Notes under the pieces: model-generated
The model's input: only the letters and a program-made list of their open reading frames with translations
The model's database searches: none
What the model was told of the DNA's origin: nothing
Made by a program: the position numbers and the translations under genes
Shown here: positions 9,024 to 19,222 of the stretch, in pieces
How positions within the stretch are numbered: the first letter of the stretch is position 1
How the letters are laid out: every line of letters begins with the position of its first letter
NCBI GenBank assembly: GCA_021151585.1
Contig: JAGKWX010000007.1
Location: forward strand, 1-61,304
Length of the DNA stretch: 61,304 bases
Source of the DNA: Alphaproteobacteria bacterium
GTDB lineage: Bacteria; Pseudomonadota; Gammaproteobacteria; JAGOUN01
Direction of reading: 5' to 3'

Positions 9024-11297
9024 TCACCCGCCTCCGACACGAATCAAACCACCCAAACCAATAGACTCTAACTCTAACTCCAATCGCTCACGAATTTGTT
9101 TTGCATTATCCATGGATAGAACCTCATCCACCAAAGCTGTTGCACGCTCAAAAGAACACTGACGAATCACCCATTTAATACGCGATAATCGCGCGGCGCT
9201 CATACTTAAAGCATCAAAGCCAATACCCAATAACAACAATGCTGCCAAAGGATCACCGGCAATTTCACCGCAAATTGAAACAGAAATTCCAGCACGATGT
9301 GCCTCTCGAACAATATACACTAATGCATGCAATACCGCTGGATGAAAGCCATCATACAAATTGGCGACCTGAGAATTATTTCTATCTACGGCCAACAAAT
9401 ATTGGGTCAAATCATTGCTGCCGACAGAAATGAAACTGACTTTTTTAGCAATAGCATACGTTTGATAAACTGCAGAAGGTACCTCAATCATGACACCAAC
9501 TTCTGGTTTTTTTACAGATAATCCTTCAGCAAGCAAACCTTGATATGCTTGGTCAATTAAAGATAATGCATCGTCGACTTCTTTGAGATCACAAATCATA
9601 GGCAGCATAATTTTCAAATTATCATAACCGATACTAGCGCGCATCATCGCTCGCACTTGCATTAAAAACAAATCAGGATGATCAAGTGAAATACGAATAC
9701 CTCGCCAACCCAAGAAAGGATTTTCTTCCTCAATACGCAAATAATCTGGCGTTTTATCGCCACCTACGTCCAAAGTACGCATCGTTACAGGTCGCGGTGA
9801 AAAAGCGTTAAGCAACTGACGATAAATGATTTTTTGTTCTTCAGAAGAAGGGAATAAATCTCGGGCAAGAAAAGGAACTTCTGTACGATACAGGCCGACG
9901 CCATCCGCACCAACGCTCAAAGACAACCCTAAATCGGATGATAGACCTGTATTAACAAACAGAGTAATAGTATGGTTATCTGTTGTTGTAGCAGGCAAAG
10001 TTCGCAAACTTTTTAACTCTTCGTTTAACTGCTGCTCTTCTTGCAACAAACGATTAAATTCACGCACAACAATATCAGAAGGATCCAAATAAACGTGGCC
10101 ATAGTAGCCATCTACAACCACCGCCTTGCCCTCAAACTGTCCAGGCAATAAACCACCCACACCCATAATTGCCGGCACACCTAAAGAGCGGGCCAAAATA
10201 GCAATATGTGCATTACTAGACCCAGAGCGTGACACTATTCCTTTTAAGTTAGTAATTGGAATTTCGCTCAAATCCGCAGCGGTAATATCTTCACCAACTA
10301 AAATTAATTTTGCAGGGTAATCTGTTGGCCTTTGTTGCTTACGTTTTTGCAATGCGGCTAAAACCCGTTGCCCCAAATCCCTGACATCATCAGCGCGGTC
10401 ACGCAAATAGGGATCATCCATACTTTCAAACTGTCGAATATGTAATTTGATAACTTTACGCAAAGCGCCTTGCGCCCACTGACCACGACGAATTTCCTGC
10501 TCAACTTCAAAACCCAAGCTGTCATCATTCAACATCAATAAATATGCTTCAAATAGGGCTCGATCTTCTGGCGCCAAATTTGATTCCAAGCGTTCATTCA
10601 ATTCAATAATTTCAGCACGAATAGCCGCCACAGCTTCACGAAAATCCTCTATTTCATGATCAATGTTTTCGACAATCTTATCTGGCACCGCATCTAAATC
10701 GGCCTTGGGAAATACAACAAAGCCAACTCCAATACCAACACCAGGCGAACCAGGACTACCATGAAGCATGACCTCATCATGCTGCACAGTTGTATGAGAT
10801 AACTGTGAAATCTGACCCAGCATTTCTGCACGCGCCATTTCTTGAGAATAATGTAATGCTAGAGTAACTAAAAAAGATTCTTCTGCGTCAGTAAAAGGCT
10901 CTGCAACTTCACGCTGTACAACAATCACACCAAGCAAGCGTCGCTGGTAGACGATTGGCACACCCAAAAAACCATGAAATTGATCTTCACCCAACTGGGG
11001 GAAAAAATAATAAGCAGGATGCGTTTGTGCATCAGCAAGATTCAACACTTCTTTGTTTGTGGCGATCAAGCCAATCACACCTTGGTGGACATCAAGATTA
11101 ATCGATCCAATCGATTTAACTTGGTACCCTTTGGTAGTTAACATAACCAATTGCGCCAAATGGCTATCATACAAAAAGACAGCGCAAGCATCTGCTTCCA
11201 TGTTTTCACGTACACGCTGCGTCAAAATAAGGACTGCCTCATCAAAATCATGAGCATTACGAATTTCTTTCATGATTTTATCTAAAACGGCCAACAT
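9024..11297 (-). CDS. ptsP: PTS-Ntr enzyme I (phosphoenolpyruvate-protein phosphotransferase)
   Basis: Cytoplasmic enzyme that takes phosphate from PEP and passes it to NPr in the nitrogen-related PTS, a regulatory rather than sugar-transporting relay. 757 residues with the usual two parts: an N-terminal GAF domain (residues ~1-165) and enzyme I. The phosphorylated histidine is His364 in SGSSNAHIAILARS. The PEP-binding barrel shows LYRTEVPFL, GSNDLTQY and the active Cys in SICGEIAGDP. The start has GGAG 8 nt upstream and lies 5 nt after the rppH stop, the gammaproteobacterial rppH-ptsP pairing. No NPr or EIIA gene is in this window. Confidence 0.95.
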   Translation of the reverse strand: MLAVLDKIMKEIRNAHDFDEAVLILTQRVRENMEADACAVFLYDSHLAQLVMLTTKGYQVKSIGSINLDVHQGVIGLIATNKEVLNLADAQTHPAYYFFPQLGEDQFHGFLGVPIVYQRRLLGVIVVQREVAEPFTDAEESFLVTLALHYSQEMARAEMLGQISQLSHTTVQHDEVMLHGSPGSPGVGIGVGFVVFPKADLDAVPDKIVENIDHEIEDFREAVAAIRAEIIELNERLESNLAPEDRALFEAYLLMLNDDSLGFEVEQEIRRGQWAQGALRKVIKLHIRQFESMDDPYLRDRADDVRDLGQRVLAALQKRKQQRPTDYPAKLILVGEDITAADLSEIPITNLKGIVSRSGSSNAHIAILARSLGVPAIMGVGGLLPGQFEGKAVVVDGYYGHVYLDPSDIVVREFNRLLQEEQQLNEELKSLRTLPATTTDNHTITLFVNTGLSSDLGLSLSVGADGVGLYRTEVPFLARDLFPSSEEQKIIYRQLLNAFSPRPVTMRTLDVGGDKTPDYLRIEEENPFLGWRGIRISLDHPDLFLMQVRAMMRASIGYDNLKIMLPMICDLKEVDDALSLIDQAYQGLLAEGLSVKKPEVGVMIEVPSAVYQTYAIAKKVSFISVGSNDLTQYLLAVDRNNSQVANLYDGFHPAVLHALVYIVREAHRAGISVSICGEIAGDPLAALLLLGIGFDALSMSAARLSRIKWVIRQCSFERATALVDEVLSMDNAKQIRERLELELESIGLGGLIRVGGG

Positions 11298-11302
11298 AGT
11301 TG

Positions 11303-11842
11303 TTACTCCGTATGATTCGTCATTGGCGTTGACGAAGGCGCAGCGGCCTGTGACACTCTTAGAGCTCGGCGACGAAATACGTAAGAGGCGAATGCTTTTA
11401 GCGCTTTATGATAGACCTGTTTCTTAAAGGCAATCACTTCTTTCATAGGATGCCAATAACTTACCCATTGCCAATCGTCAAATTCGGGTTTTTCGGACAA
11501 ATTAAAATTGAATTTCGCCTCATCACCAACGAATTTTAGTAAAAACCACTTTTGCTTTTGGCCAATACACAATGGCTCAGAGCGATAACGAATTAAATGC
11601 TTAGGTAAACGGTAATAAAACCAATGTTTAGAAACAGTGACGATTTTCACATCTTCAGGATCTAAACCAATTTCTTCTTTCAATTCGCGATACATGGTCT
11701 CTTTCAGAGTTTCCCCTTCTTGCACCCCACCTTGAGGAAATTGCCATGCATCCTGGCGAACCCTTTTGGCCCAGAATAGCTTTTTTTTCTGATTGAATAG
11801 AATAATCGCGACACCAGCGCGGTATCCAGCAGGATCAATCAC
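11303..11842 (-). CDS. rppH: RNA pyrophosphohydrolase (Nudix)
   Basis: Removes pyrophosphate from the 5' end of mRNA and so starts RNase E-dependent decay. The Nudix box is complete: GGVQEGETLKETMYRELKEE is followed by IGL, with the family's QFPQGG just before it. I place the start at the GTG at 11842, because the family begins with a sequence like IDxxGYRxxV and this gives 179 residues. An in-frame ATG at 11941 would add 33 residues that overlap the preceding glycosyltransferase gene and lack family similarity. It is co-directional with ptsP (5-nt gap). The C-terminal Ala/Ser/Thr-rich tail is a little longer than usual. Confidence 0.9.
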   Translation of the reverse strand: MIDPAGYRAGVAIILFNQKKKLFWAKRVRQDAWQFPQGGVQEGETLKETMYRELKEEIGLDPEDVKIVTVSKHWFYYRLPKHLIRYRSEPLCIGQKQKWFLLKFVGDEAKFNFNLSEKPEFDDWQWVSYWHPMKEVIAFKKQVYHKALKAFASYVFRRRALRVSQAAAPSSTPMTNHTE

Positions 11843-11901
11843 GTTCGACCCCGAATATAAAATATAACTAGTACTTACATTACGATAAGCACCGTTGACA
11901 A

Positions 11902-13491
11902 TCAACCATTTTTTATCGATTTTTGCACAAATAGTTGGCAACCCGGGTGCTTAATCGATGCAATTAAAATATCTTCACCATTCGCCTTTCTTGTGAAGGT
12001 TTTAAGGATAGGGCCAATCGCACCCTGTCGCTCAAGATTTTTATACAATTGATAATCCTCTTGCGTTTTTCCTGGAGGTGGAATCAAAGCTAATAAATCA
12101 TATTCGCACCAACTATCGTTATCTCTTAGCCATGCAGCCCCCGTGCCCAAAATACCGTGCAACCACATTTCTCGAACAGAGCCTTGTCTAAAATCTGGCG
12201 CGCTACTCGCATAAAACAAAATACGCTTAGTATCTGTAAATACTGTGTGGTGCGGGTAATGCTGTTTAAGCCACAAACCCGCATCCAATTCATCGTGCGT
12301 CCTATGACCAAATGGGAACAAGCTGGCGACAAAGTTGGTCAAAAAAAGCGCGGCCATAAGGCCAATAAACATTTTTTTCCTTATTCCGCGAAAAGAATCA
12401 ATGATATATGGCATAAGACCTGCTACCAACAATAAAACAAATAACCCTAATGGCAACAAATATCGGCCATTTAAAAAGGCGTATTCACTAAAAAACAGCA
12501 GTGGCAATATCACGGCCACACCACAATAAGCTATAAAACTAGGATATAACATACGACTATTTAATTTATTTAGCCCACGACGCATAAAAAATAAAGGCGG
12601 CATGACAACCAAGGTCACTTGACCTACGGCATAACAAATAAAGAGCGTAATGTACCCAGAGACCAATATATGAGCCGAATAAGGGTTTTCACGATAAAAA
12701 ACGGCATGCTTCATCACACCCAACCGCTCAGTAAATTCAAACTGCATAGAAGAAAAATACGTAGATAATTCTTGCCAAACATAAGCAAAACGCAAGCTAT
12801 TAATCGTAAAGAAATGTACAATAAATAAAAAAACAACAGCCGCAACTAAAACAAAAGTCACCATATTCAACTTACACCACAGAGAAAAGCGCAAGGATTT
12901 TCTTTCTTGTTGCAAAAAAAATATAGAACAAGGAGTAATTAGCAAATACATTACGCCTTCAATGCGAAACAATATTGCCAAACATAAAGCAAACGACCAT
13001 GCCAATGCCCAACCCGTTTTTTTCGTATTAATAAAATGATAAAAACAACAAAATGATAGCAACAAACAGGTAATGAAACCTTGATCGCGCACGACAATCG
13101 ACCACCACTTTGTATATTCATGCCAGGTTAGCCATATCACTATCGCCCACAAACTCGCGTTGCGGTGTTGTGAAAACAACCGCACAACATATAAAAATAG
13201 GCAAGCACTCATACAAATTAACAGGCCATCTAAAATTTTCTGCGCAATATAGACGTTTACATGTGTAAAACGAGCCATGATGCCAATTAACGCTGAATAA
13301 AAAGGCCATTTAGCTTGATCATCAATAGACAAAGCCGCTTTTATTCCACCATGCATATAAGCCGCTGCGGCTTGCAAATAGGTCACGCCATCAGGGTTAA
13401 TCATGGGATAAACATGCAATTGCCATAGATACAGCAAAATAGTCGCTGCGATAATGAAAAAATATGATGCAACTGACTGGTCACGTAACAT
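11902..13491 (-). CDS. Multi-pass membrane glycosyltransferase-like protein (GT-C fold)
   Basis: 529 residues with about ten hydrophobic helices. After the first helix comes an exposed acidic loop (MINPDGVTYLQAAAAY) of the kind that binds the lipid-linked sugar in GT39/GT83-like transferases. This suggests transfer of a sugar from polyprenyl phosphate to a glycan at the periplasmic face; donor and acceptor are unknown. The start overlaps the end of the upstream GT4 gene by 11 nt and its end runs past the rppH start region, so it is tightly packed in a glycosyltransferase-rppH-ptsP transcription unit. It could instead be a membrane protein without transferase activity. Confidence 0.75.
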   Translation of the reverse strand: MLRDQSVASYFFIIAATILLYLWQLHVYPMINPDGVTYLQAAAAYMHGGIKAALSIDDQAKWPFYSALIGIMARFTHVNVYIAQKILDGLLICMSACLFLYVVRLFSQHRNASLWAIVIWLTWHEYTKWWSIVVRDQGFITCLLLSFCCFYHFINTKKTGWALAWSFALCLAILFRIEGVMYLLITPCSIFFLQQERKSLRFSLWCKLNMVTFVLVAAVVFLFIVHFFTINSLRFAYVWQELSTYFSSMQFEFTERLGVMKHAVFYRENPYSAHILVSGYITLFICYAVGQVTLVVMPPLFFMRRGLNKLNSRMLYPSFIAYCGVAVILPLLFFSEYAFLNGRYLLPLGLFVLLLVAGLMPYIIDSFRGIRKKMFIGLMAALFLTNFVASLFPFGHRTHDELDAGLWLKQHYPHHTVFTDTKRILFYASSAPDFRQGSVREMWLHGILGTGAAWLRDNDSWCEYDLLALIPPPGKTQEDYQLYKNLERQGAIGPILKTFTRKANGEDILIASIKHPGCQLFVQKSIKNG

Positions 13492-14584
13492 TTTCTATAT
13501 ACCCTCTGAATTCTTGTTTAAATCGATCAATACTAAATTTTTTTGCACTTTCTATGCATGCTGCACTATCGAAACTTGATTGTTCGAAACGTTGTACAGC
13601 CGCAACAATACTAGCAACATTTTGTTGCGAATAAAGTATACCTGTTTCTGGTGTTACAATTTCGCACGCCCCGCCCTGTTCAAAAGCAATTAACGGTGTA
13701 CCAGAAGATAAGGCCTCAACCAAAGTAATGCCAAAATCTTCAACTGCCGCAAAAACAAACGCGCGTGCACGTGATAAATAATCTTGCAATACTTGCACTG
13801 GTTGATAGCCCAAAATTTCTACGTTAGTTGCGCCTACCGCTGTAACACGCTCCATGTCCGGACCATCACCAATAATAATCAAACGTTTATCTGGCATCGC
13901 CTTGAACGCTTCAGCAAGTAATGGGACTTTTTTATAGGGTACGAGTCGAGAAGCGGTAATATAAAATTGAGCATGAGAAGACGAGCCTCTCTCGCTCCTA
14001 TAAGAGGCTATATCAGTATCTACCGGCGGATAAATAACAGTGGCTTTGCGACGATAAATCTTTTCAATACGTTTCGCGATGTACTTCGAATTGCATATAA
14101 AATGATCGACGCGCGCGCTACTTGCAACATCCCATAAACGCATTTTATGCAACATGTAGCGCGCCACCCAAGACTTTAGTCCACGCGTCAAATTTGATTC
14201 TTGCAAATATTGTGGCTGCAAATCCCAGGCATAACGCATGGGAGAGTGAATGTAACTAATATGCACTTGATTAGGTCCCGTGATGACACCTTTTGCAACG
14301 GCATGCGAGCTCGACAACACGAGATCATAAGCAGATACATCCAATTGTTCGATAGCCAATGGCATCAAAGGTAAATAATGCCTATAATAACGCTTGGCAA
14401 AGGGTAAATGCTGAATGAATGTTGTGGTCACTTTTTTACCTTGCAAAAACCCTCGCTGTTCTTTTGGCAAAAAATCAACCACTGCAAAAATATCTGCATC
14501 AGGAAAACAGGCAATCATCTGCTCAATGACACGCTCAGCACCAGCATAAACAGTTAACCAATCGGCGACGATGGCGATTTTCAT
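13481..14584 (-). CDS. GT4-family glycosyltransferase (mannosyltransferase-like)
   Basis: 367-residue GT-B enzyme. The N-terminal half starts MKIAIVADWLTVYAGAERV, with the Gly-rich acceptor-side loop. The C-terminal half has the nucleotide-sugar site: ITASRLVPYKKVPLL, IIGDGPD and the E-x7-E-type stretch FAAVEDFGITLVEALSSGTP. The HSPMRYAWD motif resembles WbaZ/MtfB-type O-antigen mannosyltransferases, which would fit the manC gene nearby, but specificity cannot be read from sequence. AAGGGAAC lies upstream of the ATG. It is first in its operon and divergent from the 574-residue unknown gene. Confidence 0.85.
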   Translation of the reverse strand: MKIAIVADWLTVYAGAERVIEQMIACFPDADIFAVVDFLPKEQRGFLQGKKVTTTFIQHLPFAKRYYRHYLPLMPLAIEQLDVSAYDLVLSSSHAVAKGVITGPNQVHISYIHSPMRYAWDLQPQYLQESNLTRGLKSWVARYMLHKMRLWDVASSARVDHFICNSKYIAKRIEKIYRRKATVIYPPVDTDIASYRSERGSSSHAQFYITASRLVPYKKVPLLAEAFKAMPDKRLIIIGDGPDMERVTAVGATNVEILGYQPVQVLQDYLSRARAFVFAAVEDFGITLVEALSSGTPLIAFEQGGACEIVTPETGILYSQQNVASIVAAVQRFEQSSFDSAACIESAKKFSIDRFKQEFRGYIENVT

Positions 14585-14653
14585 TGAGATGTTCCCTTAA
14601 AAAATGAACCTAATATTATCGAAGCAGGTAGGATTAATCAAATTGATCTTTTC

Positions 14654-14681
14654 TTGACTTTGCTTAATCAGCTGTTATTAT
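14654..14681 (+). promoter_or_regulatory. Candidate sigma-70 promoter for the 574-aa gene
   Basis: TTGACT (14654-14659) and TATTAT (14676-14681) are separated by 16 nt, in the 228-nt divergent gap. It would give a leader of about 125 nt before the ATG at 14813. Match by eye only. Confidence 0.35.
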
Positions 14682-14812
14682 TGCTGAGCATAAGTTAAAC
14701 AGAAAACAAGATTGAGACCTGATTATGCACAAGCATCCTGCCGCCGATCGCGAAAAATAATAAAAATTTTTGACAATATCAACAACAAAGAAAATCTCAC
14801 CTAGAGGAACAA

Positions 14813-16537
14813 ATGCAAAATATTCAAAAAGCCGCCACAGAACGCCGCTCAACACTAACTACTAACGATACACCCGACCTACTGTTGAAACAATTATCTA
14901 CCATGACAAAACAACCATCCATAACATGGAAAAAAGCTGGAAAACCTGCTATCAATAATTTTAATATTGAAAATTCATTTGCAAATTATGCAATTACCGA
15001 AAAAAACAGTCGAGCAGGATTACGCGCAACCATCGACGATTGCTTGAGCGCTTTAAAAGCCAAAAAGCCTTTTGCCATAGATGCCGCTGGAAATCTTGTT
15101 GCCATCACACAGCTCCTCCACAGTAACAAGAAAGTTGATTATGATGATATCGTTATCGCTATTATTGCTGATAAAACTGTTGGCGATATTAAATTTTTTG
15201 ATGATATTGAGTTAACAGAAATTTTACTCGTCAAGCTCAAGTATCTTGATGAAGCCACTTGGATACGCCTCGCACTGTTATTCGATCAATGTCAATTATC
15301 AGACCAGGATATCAATTTATGCAAAACATCGCTGTACACAGCTATCTCAAACTTTATTACAGAAAGCAATACTGAAACGAGCGCTGAACAACGCGTTTAC
15401 GCTTTTCTTATCCTTAAAAGCCAAGATCAATGCAATACATTACAATTAAGCGATGATTTTTATCATGCGCTAAACACATATATAACAGACAACACTATTT
15501 TTTATCGAATTTTCACCACATTACATGACTATAGCAACGCATCAGGAACAATTGCATCACTTTTTAACGATACAGAGTTTAACGTAGAAGAATATTACAC
15601 CTCTGCTTCAAGTCAATTTAAACAATTAAATGAAACCGCAGTAGCTATGCAGTTAGCTTATTATGCGCGCCATGAAAGTGTTGATACCGCCATCTTAACT
15701 CAGGTTCGAGACTTACATAGTCATTTGCAAAACGATCTCTCAGCTTACGAAAATAATGTAACATTTGTAAAATCGCGCTTCGCTTTGCAAATTCTAGATG
15801 AAGAACAAAGACAAAAAGACTCTATAATTGAACGAGCATTCCAAGGCCATAGACTTACCGGAAAAAACGTTACCACACCATTTTTGCGAGCCATTTTAAA
15901 GCATTTAATTCAATATGGCACACTGGATAACGAGCATACAAACTGTCCATTCGCTCCTTTTATATGGAGTATATATACTGAAGCTTACCTTGCGATTAAA
16001 AGTACAAAAAAACGAACCTCTTTAACTGAAGGAGAGCTAAGTTTTTCATCAGAAAAACTTAATGATATAAATATCTGGTTAGCAGAACAACTTTTCACCG
16101 AATCAAATCAAGACTTTAAAAAAACATTATTAACCCTACCTGTTCCTTTAAGGAAAATATTATTTGGATTTGCTAACTCCGTTGTCGATCCAAATACCCT
16201 GTTAACTTATTCAGTTAAAAGACGCTCCTCATTACCGGCGCTCTTTAGCAGAACCAAAGAAGAAACTCTTCAAAACGTTACCATGCTTAGCTCAGGCCCT
16301 ACCAAGGAATCAGCTGACGTTTTATCTAAGTATACGAATTTAAAGCCAGCTGGCGCATTTCAAAGATCAGCCCCAAAAGATAATACATCTCCAGAGACGT
16401 CATCAGAATGGACAAAAATATGCGAAATAAACACAACACAAATAAGCGCTATCTTTGCTAGAAAAGCAGAAGAAGCAAAACAGCATGCAAAGGTAGAAAT
16501 ACCGATACCGACACCAACCCAACCGGGAAATAAATGA
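14813..16537 (+). CDS. Unknown 574-aa, largely helical soluble protein
   Basis: I do not recognise this protein. It has no signal peptide and no membrane segment. It is predicted helical throughout, rich in Thr/Ser/Asn/Gln, with a low-complexity tail ending in alternating Pro/Thr (EIPIPTPTQPGNK) after a charged helix (RKAEEAKQHAKVE). AGAGGAAC lies 6-7 nt before the ATG, so it is very likely translated. It sits alone between divergent glycosyltransferase genes with gaps on both sides. Size, composition and the Glu-rich C-terminal helix are compatible with a type IV-secreted effector in a Legionellales context, but this is only an inference. Confidence 0.8.
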   Translation: MQNIQKAATERRSTLTTNDTPDLLLKQLSTMTKQPSITWKKAGKPAINNFNIENSFANYAITEKNSRAGLRATIDDCLSALKAKKPFAIDAAGNLVAITQLLHSNKKVDYDDIVIAIIADKTVGDIKFFDDIELTEILLVKLKYLDEATWIRLALLFDQCQLSDQDINLCKTSLYTAISNFITESNTETSAEQRVYAFLILKSQDQCNTLQLSDDFYHALNTYITDNTIFYRIFTTLHDYSNASGTIASLFNDTEFNVEEYYTSASSQFKQLNETAVAMQLAYYARHESVDTAILTQVRDLHSHLQNDLSAYENNVTFVKSRFALQILDEEQRQKDSIIERAFQGHRLTGKNVTTPFLRAILKHLIQYGTLDNEHTNCPFAPFIWSIYTEAYLAIKSTKKRTSLTEGELSFSSEKLNDINIWLAEQLFTESNQDFKKTLLTLPVPLRKILFGFANSVVDPNTLLTYSVKRRSSLPALFSRTKEETLQNVTMLSSGPTKESADVLSKYTNLKPAGAFQRSAPKDNTSPETSSEWTKICEINTTQISAIFARKAEEAKQHAKVEIPIPTPTQPGNK

Positions 16538-16625
16538 TAAGGAATATTTGTTTTTTCTACAAATTGAATATAATATCCCTATAAAACATACTAGATTGTA
16601 TTTTTTATAGGGGCAAAATCTGCAA

Positions 16626-17786
16626 ATGCGCATCATCTACAACCTCAACTGCATTCGCGCCCCCATGACTGGCGTTGCGTATTATACATTAAACATGGTT
16701 GCATCCGTCATACAACAGTTTCCTGATGCAGACATATTGGCTTTTTATCAGCATCGCATTTTAAATAAAATACAAATTCTCGACTTGTTTTCTCAAACAA
16801 GTCAATTACCCAAAAAGCAAAGTGCTTGGAAAAAAAATATCATCGAAATAATCAACAAGTCTTTTGTAGCGCGTGAACTATTTCAACAGCAAGAAAATTG
16901 GCGCCATCGATTAACATTACAATCAAAATTGAGCGGCGCGATTTACCATGAACCCAACTTTGTTTTCTTACCACATGCAGGCAAAAAAGTCTTAACAGTA
17001 CATGACACATCCATGTTTGATTGCCCGGAATATTTACCACAAGGCCGCGCTAAATTTTTGCAGAAAGAAATGCGGCGCAGCATGACAGAGGCTGATGCCT
17101 TAATCGTTTCTTGCCAATTTATCAAAGATCAAATATTAAAACTAACTCATATCGATGAGAAAAAAATTCATATTATTGCGCCAGGAGCGTCAGAAAAATT
17201 CAAGCCAAGAACAGAGAGCGAAACAAAAGCATCTTTAGAAAAATTCTCACTACACTATAAACGTTTTCTGTTATGTGTTGCGACACTAGAACCACGAAAA
17301 AACCTTGTTCGCCTTATCAAAGCTTACCAAAAATTACCGAAGCATCTACAACAAACTTACCCGTTGGTTTTAGTTGGCAACAAAGGCTGGATGTATGAAG
17401 AACTGTTGTGCTTAACACAACATTCACCAAATATTTCCTTGTTACGCTATCTAGACGAGCACACATTAGTTGATATTTATTCGGCTGCAAAATTGTTTGT
17501 GTACCCTTCGCTATACGAAGGCTTTGGCTTGCCGGTATTAGAAGCAATGCAATCTGGCTTGCCCGTCATTACCTCAAACACAAGCAGCCTGCCAGAAGTC
17601 TGTGGTGCTGCTGGGATACTTGTTGACCCAATCAATGAACAGCATATGACAGCGGCGATAGCAAGCTTACTCAGTAGCAATGAAATAGATTACTCAATCT
17701 TAGCTCAACAGTCACTTGCACGCGCGCAGAAATTTTCTTGGCATGATTTCTCAGAGCAATTATTTGATGTCTATCAGGGTTGTTAA
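16626..17786 (+). CDS. GT4-family glycosyltransferase
   Basis: 386 residues, GT-B fold. The N-terminus (MRIIYNLNCIRAPMTGVAYY) carries the acceptor-side Gly loop. The C-terminal donor-binding half shows CVATLEPRKNLVRLI, LVGNKGW and the acidic signature PSLYEGFGLPVLEAM, followed by GLPVITSNTSSLPEV. It probably adds a sugar, possibly mannose, to a polysaccharide repeat unit on the cytoplasmic side of the membrane. It ends 6 nt from the stop of the convergent glycosyltransferase, which has the same C-terminal signature; the two may be distant paralogues. Donor and linkage are unknown. Confidence 0.88.
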   Translation: MRIIYNLNCIRAPMTGVAYYTLNMVASVIQQFPDADILAFYQHRILNKIQILDLFSQTSQLPKKQSAWKKNIIEIINKSFVARELFQQQENWRHRLTLQSKLSGAIYHEPNFVFLPHAGKKVLTVHDTSMFDCPEYLPQGRAKFLQKEMRRSMTEADALIVSCQFIKDQILKLTHIDEKKIHIIAPGASEKFKPRTESETKASLEKFSLHYKRFLLCVATLEPRKNLVRLIKAYQKLPKHLQQTYPLVLVGNKGWMYEELLCLTQHSPNISLLRYLDEHTLVDIYSAAKLFVYPSLYEGFGLPVLEAMQSGLPVITSNTSSLPEVCGAAGILVDPINEQHMTAAIASLLSSNEIDYSILAQQSLARAQKFSWHDFSEQLFDVYQGC

Positions 17787-17792
17787 ATTTAA

Positions 17793-19100
17793 CTAACAAA
17801 AATACACGTGCTGCAGCCGCTGCGCATACACTTCGTCACTAAAACATTGAGCACGCTTTTTACCCTTTTCACTCAACTCTGCACACAATGCATCATCATT
17901 TGCTAAGCAAGAAATAGCAGCAGCAATTTCACTGACCTCATAGGGATTCACTAAATAAGCCGCATCATCAGCAATTTCTGGCAAACTCGTAATATTCGAC
18001 GTAATGACTGGCAAACCCATAGACATCGCTTCAATCACAGGCAAACCAAACCCCTCATACAACGATGGAAAAACAAGAGCACGCGCATGCAGCATTAATG
18101 CATGTAAAGCATAAGAGCTGACGTAATTTAAATAAACAACCTTGTGCGTATATTGCTTTAACAAAACCCTTTCTTTATCTGACTGCCAAGCTAACGGCCC
18201 AGCGACAACCAACTTTTGTTCTATATTTGCGCTCAAAAAGCCTTCTAATAAACGCACAACATTTTTCTTAGGCTCAATTGCGCCAACAAAGAGAAAATAC
18301 GTTTTAGGAACCAAGCCAAATTGACCACGCAACTGATTTTCTAAAAACGCTTGTTGATCCATGACAGCTGATAACGGCATGGGAACATTTTGATAGGTAT
18401 TGACCACAGTTTCGGGCGATACAGAAAGATAATTAATAATATCCTGACGAGAATACTCAGACACCGTAATTAATTTATCGGCGGATTTGACAATCCGACA
18501 CATCATATCATAGAAAAATTTTTTATTGTCTTTAGTCGTATACGGCAAACGCAATGGGATTAAATCATGAATAGTATAATAATTTTTTGCGCCAATAACT
18601 CGCGCAGGAATAGGACAGGTCCAATGCATAATATCCGGAGTTGGATGTAATTTGATTGGCAACAAACGCCCAAAGATTAAAAAATAGCATTGAGCCAATC
18701 GATAGATATTGGCGCTGTTGTAGATGGCATCAAACGTTGGCAATCGCTTTTGCATTTCTTCATTTGCCACAACCCCAGAAAATACACGTTTTTTAACCCG
18801 AGGTGAACGAATGAAATACCAAACACTTTTAATGAAATAAAAAGGTGCTAACAAGTAATGCGCCTTACTTTCGCGCGGACGACGCTCTTTTTCGGCAGGC
18901 TTATTGATTGTTTCGTAAAATAATGACTCATACAGCATAGGAGAAACTTTTTGATTAATGCTTTTATCAAACAAAATGCTGATTTCGCAATCTGCTTTAT
19001 GTAAAAAATCACCCAAATTACGCGCATAAGTTGCAATACCCGTTCCCTTGCTCAACGCCAAATTTAATCCATCAATACAAACATGTAATTTCTTGCGCAC
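17793..19100 (-). CDS. GT4-family glycosyltransferase
   Basis: 435 residues, GT-B fold, starting MRKKLHVCIDGLNLALSKGT. The C-terminal half has FVGAIEPKKNVVRLLEGF and PSLYEGFGLPVIEAMSMGLP, with the two conserved Glu of GT4 retaining transferases. Longer than the plus-strand neighbour by an insert around residues 60-130 containing a hydrophobic segment (YLLAPFYFIKSVWYFI), which may attach it to the membrane. The donor may be GDP-mannose given manC nearby, which is inferred from context only. It is divergent from the sulfotransferase gene (122-nt gap). Confidence 0.87.
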   Translation of the reverse strand: MRKKLHVCIDGLNLALSKGTGIATYARNLGDFLHKADCEISILFDKSINQKVSPMLYESLFYETINKPAEKERRPRESKAHYLLAPFYFIKSVWYFIRSPRVKKRVFSGVVANEEMQKRLPTFDAIYNSANIYRLAQCYFLIFGRLLPIKLHPTPDIMHWTCPIPARVIGAKNYYTIHDLIPLRLPYTTKDNKKFFYDMMCRIVKSADKLITVSEYSRQDIINYLSVSPETVVNTYQNVPMPLSAVMDQQAFLENQLRGQFGLVPKTYFLFVGAIEPKKNVVRLLEGFLSANIEQKLVVAGPLAWQSDKERVLLKQYTHKVVYLNYVSSYALHALMLHARALVFPSLYEGFGLPVIEAMSMGLPVITSNITSLPEIADDAAYLVNPYEVSEIAAAISCLANDDALCAELSEKGKKRAQCFSDEVYAQRLQHVYFC

Positions 19101-19222
19101 AACGTCCCCGTTTTAAAAAACTTATTCAACACATCAAGCCGGCTATTATCCTAAATTTAAGCATTGAAAGCTACTAAATGAACCTGTAACATTGACAACA
19201 TACTCAAATTTGGACTTGCAGA

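Noticed and set aside
11843..11941. Longer start of rppH
   Set aside because: The extra 33 residues overlap the upstream gene and do not match the family; the GTG at 11842 fits the usual N-terminus.
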